Of a DNA stretch of 64,000 nt, positions 58,346 to 64,000 are shown one piece after another. Below the pieces are notes generated by a model. It saw nothing but the letters and a program-made list of their open reading frames with translations. It did no database searches and had not been told where the DNA came from. The position numbers were made by a program, and so were the translations under genes. Origin of the DNA: Jaltomata sinuosa (lineage: Eukaryota; Streptophyta; Magnoliopsida; Solanales; Solanaceae); the NCBI GenBank assembly GCA_003996215.1, contig QJPP01001542.1:434001-498000 (forward strand). The letters are read 5' to 3'. Within the stretch, counting starts at the first letter, position 1; each line of letters starts with the position of its first letter.

Positions 58346-59242
58346 ACTCGCAATATCTTAAGCAAGTTGCTAAGCCATTTTTTACAGGAAGTAATTTTTG
58401 CTCCATGGCTGCAAGATCTAGTGCTAAGTCTCTTGTAGCCATCACTTGTTTCTTGGGACACCAAGACAAATCAACTGCATTTTATTCACATACATAATAA
58501 AAGATTAGTAAAATATAATATAGATTATATGTATATATATTTACACACATTGATATAAGTATATAATATACAGTAAACAAGTCATGATTTAACCCACTTA
58601 TAATTCGCTTTGGTCAAGACGAATTAAATTATAGGTCATAAGTCATCCCGCCTAAAAGCAGGGGCGGGGCTAGAATTTGAAGTTTATGGGTTCATAATTC
58701 TAGTTCTTATACGTTATTGGGTTCTAAACAAAATAAATTGTACATATTTAATAAGTTTCTTAAGAAAAATACAAAGCTACTAGGTTCGGCCAAACCCGCA
58801 CGCTCTACACTAGCTCTAGCCCTGCCTAAACGCACTCAACCTCTCATATCTTGTAGTCTTAAACTCAAGATGAGTGTAATGAGTCAAAATACCCGTTGAA
58901 TCTTGTGGTATTATATATATGGCATGTAGGATGTAAAAGAGTTGCAAAATATAAAAAGTGACAATTTTTTTGTAATGGACTAAAAAGAAAAGTAAGACAT
59001 ATAGATGAAAACTTATTTTTTTCCTATTCGTGTAGTATAATTTTTTGATAAAGAAAATGTAATTGAACTCCCTTGCGTTCTCTAGCTCTGGCCATGCAGA
59101 AACGGTCATAACTCAATCCGTTCAAATTTGGACGATCATATATAGGAATTACTAAAAATGGAAAGATTGATTTATGCAAATAAAATGTATTACCTGTACT
59201 TATGACAAAGAGAGTAATCAAGAAAAGTGATAGCTTAGCCAT
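58203..59242 (-). CDS. Small secreted cysteine-rich (knottin-like) protein
   Basis: Exons 59194-59242 and 58203-58474 (donor GTAATA, acceptor ATGCAG; phases agree) give 106 aa. The N-terminus MAKLSLFLITLFVIST is a signal peptide. The C-terminal part has clustered Cys: CLRYCESNSDCSDCWLCCDC, then SQCDK. The CxxxC-x5-C start resembles Solanaceae cystine-knot proteins such as fruit protein 2A11 and metallocarboxypeptidase inhibitors, but spacing differs, so the activity is not assignable. The TAG at 58203 falls at the junction with a duplicated unit, so the end (KNQRLN) is probably shorter than in the ancestor. The last downstream unit encodes a longer tail ending NIINVA. The intron holds a hAT-like MITE, and a SINE sits upstream. 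Confidence 0.75.
58659..58824. mobile_element. hAT-like MITE in the knottin-like gene intron
   Basis: CAGGGGCGGGGCTAG and CTCTAGCCCTG ends. Flanking 8-mers CCTAAAAG (58651-58658) and CCTAAACG (58825-58832) differ at one base, as an aged 8-bp duplication would. Confidence 0.82.
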
Positions 59243-59407
59243 ATTATATATTGCTGACTACTTAACACACTTTGGCTTTTAGCAGATGGAAATAGAAAGT
59301 GTACTATGTGAAAAATGTTCATGAAATTGTCTATTTATAGTATAGAGAAACTGACAGATTGCAAATAGTGTAAAAATATTTTATTCAATAACTCATCTAT
59401 ATAGGCC

Positions 59408-59647
59408 CGCAAGGGCATGGTTGAGTGGTTGGGAGGTGGGTCTCCTATGTGGGAGACCTGGGATCAAATCCAGCCTCCGTCTGTCACTCAGTCATAAGTT
59501 CGTCGCATGGGGATCGCCTAGTGCGGTTTACATCTCCTATATGATTTGCGAGCTATTGCACAGTGAGCAGGTTATCACAAAATGCTCACCACAGAGTGCT
59601 CACCCGAAGGACAGAGATTGTGGGTTCGCCTGAGGTAAAAAAATAAA
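59408..59647 (+). mobile_element. tRNA-derived SINE upstream of the knottin-like gene
   Basis: GGCATGGTTGAGTGGTTGGG (A box) and GGGATCAAATCCAGC (B box) head a 240-bp element ending GAGGTAAAAAAATAAA. It is bounded by the exact 15-bp repeat TCATCTATATAGGCC (59393-59407, 59648-59662). It starts 165 bp upstream of the ATG. Confidence 0.92.
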
Positions 59648-59939
59648 TCATCTATATAGGCCTATCAATAATATTATTACGTATTTAATAATATTATCAT
59701 CTTAATAATTTGTGATGTGAATCACGTTGGTCGTGTACCATCCATATAATGTAACCAAAAAAATAATGATAAATCTTTAAATAAAAATCAAATGCGTAGA
59801 TTGAGGCGAATTTAGAAGCTCGGATATGGATTTACGTGAATTTAGTAGTGTTTTTTTCCAGAACATATAAAAGATAATTACTAAATATCTATAAATATTT
59901 AATTATGAACTCAATAGCTTAGACTCAAACTCTATATAT

Positions 59940-59943
59940 ATAA

Positions 59944-60013
<70 letters not shown>
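59940..60013. repeat. (TC)n(TA)n microsatellite
   Basis: About 10 TC units pass directly into about 24 TA units. Confidence 0.95.
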
Positions 60014-60016
<3 letters not shown>

Positions 60017-60420
60017 TTCACCAAATAAATACAAATAATAAATTTCAAACCAAGTAAATCAAATGGATTGTGATAGAATCCCGAATTCTGAACCCATAAA
60101 GCTCATATTCCGAGTAATAAAAAATAAGGATTTCAAGCAAATGGATATACTACCACCTTAACGTAAAAGTTTTTTTTTTTTTGATTTTTCACTGGGTGTC
60201 TGGTACTTGTATTTGAGTCCAACAAAATCCGGATTGCGCACTGCAAGGCCTATTTTTGGAGGCGGCGCTCCCAACAAATTATTTTTTTCATTTCCAAAAG
60301 CTCGTACCCAAAATCCTCTGATTAATAATGGAGGGATCACAATCATCCCACCACAACCCATATTGATGTAGGGAGAGAGAGAGAGTGCCAAACAATAATT
60401 GAGAGGGAATTATCTAGTAG

Positions 60421-60421
60421 G

Positions 60422-60491
<70 letters not shown>
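60421..60491. repeat. (TAA)n microsatellite
   Basis: About 23 uninterrupted trinucleotide units. Confidence 0.95.
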
Positions 60492-60494
<3 letters not shown>

Positions 60495-62502
60495 GATTTG
60501 AAAGAAATTCAAAAAGGAACTAGGAAACCAAAAAACAAAAGATTTAATTTTTCACCTAATATTAAATCCAATGTCTTAGTTTTTATTTATTTATTATTAC
60601 ATGACTCCAATCATGCAATATGTATTATGACATTCATATATTAATTAATCTTATCAGCTCAATTTTCCAAAAATAAAGTGTCGGAAAAACATATCAAGAA
60701 GATAACACAAAAGATCTAGATTTAAAACGCTTTCTTAAAAGTGATATTTGTTTCTTTTCATCTGCGATATTGTTGTGGGATTGTACACAAATAGCTTTAA
60801 TGGATATGAAAGAAAAGAAAAACCTTTGAATTTCGACACTAATTAAGCAAATAACGGAGAAATTCTATTAGGAAAACAAGAATTTTTCTGTTTTTTAAGT
60901 AGAAATTTTTGAGAAGCTAATGTCATCAAATAATGTGCATTCTTTTTTAATATCAATGGTATAGGTAAAAATAATAACTACTTTTAGTTTTGAATTTTTA
61001 AAATGACAATTATTTTGAGACAATTTCTTTTAATCTAAAGTGATTGTTAATTTAGGACGGAGAGCGTATAGTATATGAGCATTTATTTTCGTAGGCTTAA
61101 AAGAAAATCCTTTTGAATAAGAATTTAATCGTGTCATGATCATGTGATCGATTAGAGTGGAAACAATCACTAATTGGATTAATTAGGTGCTCGATATAGT
61201 AATTTTACTTGTGTCACTAGATATATCGTTAGTTTTATAAATAGCCGGCAAATCACATAATACTTCAACTATTGAAATCAAGAAGTTACAATTGGTCAAA
61301 TGATATGAAAGGGATTAAAATATGTAAACTGCACTAGGTAAATTCTGTGCGATGAATTCGATTGAGAAATACATGCAAGTGGTATAAATCGAAGCCAAGA
61401 CCTCCCATTTGGAAGATCCCCTGTTCAACCAACTCGATTGACTACCACCGAAGTGGCAAGTTGGCACCTTTTAGTAAGACAAATTATATATGAATAAAAT
61501 AGTTTCATATTCTCTTCATTTAAGTACTATAAATATATGTTTTGACGAAGAGAGGAAAATATCATATAATTTCTTCTTTACATTGGCAAAGCCAAATAGC
61601 TACTTAATTCAATATGGCACCAGGACGTTTCTTGATTGCTTAAACTATCTAATAATTAAATTGTGTGTGTTTATTTATGAATGAATGTTTTAAAACCTTT
61701 TCAAGTGAATAATATATCAAAAGACTTGAAACATTGAGAGGAATTCATATCTAAAATATGAAACTATTTAGATTAGATTTGAGTTGCTCGGGATTGAAAA
61801 AAAGTTCAGCTCGTTGAGGAAGATGAACTGCTGCGATGTATAAATATTGTATAAACAGTGTTATGAATGTATATAGATCTGATATATAGTTATACATCAT
61901 ATGATTATATATTGTTCATACAATATCGATACATTACATAACTATTTATACAATATTGATACATTACATATACATGCAGTTATTTTGTTGAAATTTTTTT
62001 GGTCACCTGTACAGTTATGTAAGAATCCCGCCTAAATACTCAACTTGGGCTTTCCCAAAATTGCATTTCGACCTTTTGCACACAATTGGTTGTCCTTAAG
62101 GACTTTAAAAACAGGCCTGGTGTGGGCTGAATATGTTGTGCATTAAGGCCTGGAATTTTGGGGGTGAGTTGGTGAGCCCAAATGGTAGGACTCTAAACTC
62201 CCAAAGCCCATGATGCGTTTCGAAAGCGTTTGATAACCTTACTTGTTCTTAAACTCATCGGATCATGTCACCAGTCGATAAGTCCTCATATAATAATGGC
62301 TGACAAATTAATAATTCTTAACTTAATATTATGTGATCAGTTACTTGTGATTACTAATTTACTATATAATCAATGGACCTCCGAGCTGCCGAGCACCACC
62401 TTTGAACAAGGATGTGGTTTGAGAACCATTATTTGTTCTGTAATGTGTTTATATGTAAGTCTTGTTATCTAATTTTCTTGTGCTCAAGCTTTAAATCATT
62501 AA

Positions 62503-62848
62503 GGGTCATTTGGTAGAGTGCGTTAGAAAAAATAATGCATGCATTAGCTTTGTGTATTATTATGCTATGTATAAGTAATACATGAAAAATTATGGTATTA
62601 GCAATGCTATGAGTTTTGGTGCATGCATTAGCATGGTTAAAGACAATTGCCCCTTAAATTTTTTTTCACATTCTTTTCATCATATTTGCATATTTGCTGA
62701 GGGTATTTTTGTAAACAAATATTTTAAAAAAAAAATTATGCTATGCATGTTATTTTTAATACACCAAATCAAATATTGTATACAATAATCTTTGTACAAC
62801 TAATATCAGCATTACTAATACCCCATATACACCCTACCAAATGACCCC
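62503..62848. mobile_element. Tourist-like MITE, 346 bp
   Basis: GGGTCATTTGGTAGAGTG and CACCCTACCAAATGACCCC ends, flanked by TAA (62500-62502, 62849-62851). Confidence 0.82.
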
Positions 62849-62977
62849 TAAAGGATCATGGCTTAGATTCTAAAAGGTCAAAAGAGTGTGAAATGTTCTT
62901 TTCACAATGCAAGAATAGAAGTTGTTTTAAATGTAACTAATCCACCTACTTTACCAATAAATACTTATCTGAACCGG

Positions 62978-63362
62978 ATAGGTCGTCACTTACGCTCCCC
63001 AAAAAATTTAACTAAAAAATCACTGAACGCACATATCACAGAAAATTTATAGACTAACACACACGAAAAAATGAAAAAATTCTTATTTTCCTTTCCGGAC
63101 CTCATATCGACTGAAAAAACCTACGTTTGCCTCTCCGCACCAACGCGCATCATTTAATAGGTCGTCATGGACGCTCTCAAAAAAATTCGGTCAAGAAATC
63201 GTCGGACGCACATATCACAGAAAATTCGTGGACTAACAACACACACGAAGAATAAAAAAATCTCCATTTCCTGTTTCAGACCTCATATCGACTGAAAAAC
63301 CTATGCTTGTCTCTCTGAACCAATGCACATTATTTAATAGGTCGTCACGAACGCACCCAATG
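62978..63362. repeat. ~180-bp tandem repeat, two full units and the start of a third
   Basis: ATAGGTCGTCA recurs at 62978, 63157 and 63337. Full units share CGCACATATCACAGAAAATT and ACCTCATATCGACTGAAAAA. The third unit breaks off after ~25 bp, where the knottin-like relic begins. Confidence 0.9.
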
Positions 63363-63453
63363 TGACAAACTTACAGTTACTGGTGACGGTTATTTTGGAA
63401 CTATCCTTAAAGCTAAGCTCAACAAACAGAAGATTATTGCTCCTGTTGCTTAA
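63363..63453 (+). pseudogene. Relic of the 3' end of a knottin-like gene
   Basis: From TGTGACAAACTTACAGTTAC the plus strand encodes CDKLTVTGDGYFGTILKAKL and a tail ending IIAPVA before TAA. It is homologous to the end of the minus-strand gene at 58203 and keeps a long tail like the outermost duplicated unit at 57910. The Cys-rich part and upstream exons are absent; a tandem repeat abuts it instead. Confidence 0.85.
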
Positions 63454-64000
63454 AATATCTAATAATTAAATTATGTGTTTATATATATATATGAATGAAT
63501 GTTTTATGTAAAATATAATTTGTGTGTGTGTGTGTAATAAGTGATCAATATTTCCAATGAAAGATTTGGATTATTGATTACAACTATGAAAAGCTAGCAG
63601 TTTGGCTTGTGACTGCCTATCTTATTCTATATGATGAAATATGTTTTCTATTTAGTACTCTACTATTTAGAACGAGCTCGTTTGGATTAGCTGATTAAAA
63701 GCAGTTGATACGCATCAAATGCTGAAAAGTGTCGTCATTCCATGAGAAAGCTCCCTGGCTATTTGTATTGTTGCCAAAAAGTTTTTTCAACAAAAATGGC
63801 CACGTGTATATGTAATGTATCGATCGTGTATATAGGAAGATTTTTTATAATTTTTTTTTAAATCGGGTAATTGAAAAAAACGTAATTAAAAATTTGGGGA
63901 TGGGGGGACTATTTTGTATTTTTCAAGACTTTAGGGTTAGGATGAAGTCTTTTAAGACTTACAATGATGATGTTATAAAAAGAACGGTTTCAAAATTTGT
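63454..64000. other. Terminal region, no gene
   Basis: AT-rich with a short (GT)n run at 63522-63535. Nothing else recognised. Confidence 0.6.

Larger units (their letters stand above)
59663..62502. other. 2.8-kb gene-free AT-rich region
   Basis: Contains microsatellites at 59940-60013 (TC then TA) and 60421-60491 (TAA). A short Stowaway-like half-end lies at about 61000-61070. An imperfect repeat of ACAATAT(C/T)GATACATTACATA occurs at 61915-61975. No gene is recognised. Confidence 0.6.

Noticed and set aside
58122..58497. Plus-strand ORFs over the knottin-like gene
   Set aside because: Antisense shadows of the triplicated minus-strand coding units; they share the repeat period and lack a signal peptide.
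59408..59500. Possible tRNA gene
   Set aside because: A and B boxes are present but no acceptor stem closes, and the sequence continues into a SINE body with target duplications.
61380..61460. tRNA-like or SINE head around CAAGACCTCCCATTTGGAAG
   Set aside because: Weak resemblance to an inverted SINE head; no second box or target duplication could be defined.

Overview
This is a plant nuclear window. All large genes are split by GT-AG introns into AT-rich introns and intergenic DNA, and the proteins are land-plant families. The repeats point to Solanaceae: TTG-tailed RTE/TS-type retroposon ends, SolS-like and Au-like tRNA-derived SINEs, Stowaway and Tourist-like MITEs, and short solo LTRs. 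I cannot name the species from the sequence alone.

Layout. (1) 1-6018, plus strand: the last five coding exons of a NO VEIN (NOV)-like gene ending in a DUF3883 domain. (2) 6718-9688, minus, converging on NOV: an intact two-coding-exon alkaline (phyto)ceramidase, with a probable non-coding first exon near 11.5-11.7 kb. (3) 14367-23955, minus: a complete 12-exon sucrose-phosphate synthase of the B (SPS3F-like) family, 1068 aa by my exon assembly. (4) About 24-30 kb: gene-poor, repeat-rich DNA. (5) 30.2-46.7 kb: a cluster of S-protein homologues (SPH; self-incompatibility S1 family) with four intact genes and four pseudogenes or fragments, shaped by duplication and transposon insertion. It also holds an organelle-like insertion and a ZED1-related (ZRK) pseudokinase gene. 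(6) 47886-57426, plus: a complete 16-exon METTL13 / eEF1A-methyltransferase-like gene, 780 aa by assembly. (7) 57.9-59.2 kb, minus: a small secreted cysteine-rich (knottin-like) gene whose 3' part is triplicated in tandem. A plus-strand relic of a related gene lies near 63.4 kb.

The genes do not form one pathway. NOV (vascular and auxin patterning), ceramidase (sphingolipid turnover), SPS (sucrose synthesis) and METTL13 (translation-factor methylation) are single-copy-type housekeeping or developmental genes. The SPH cluster, the pseudokinase and the cystine-rich peptide gene are fast-evolving secreted or immune-type genes. The most informative features are the SPH birth-and-death cluster (one copy split by a 2.16-kb element with a 10-bp target duplication), a SINE-derived tandem array touching SPS exon 1, and the partial triplication that shortened the knottin-like gene. 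I saw no clear wholly new system. The least explained coding-like segment is an open frame of about 140 codons at 35.93-36.35 kb in organelle-like DNA.
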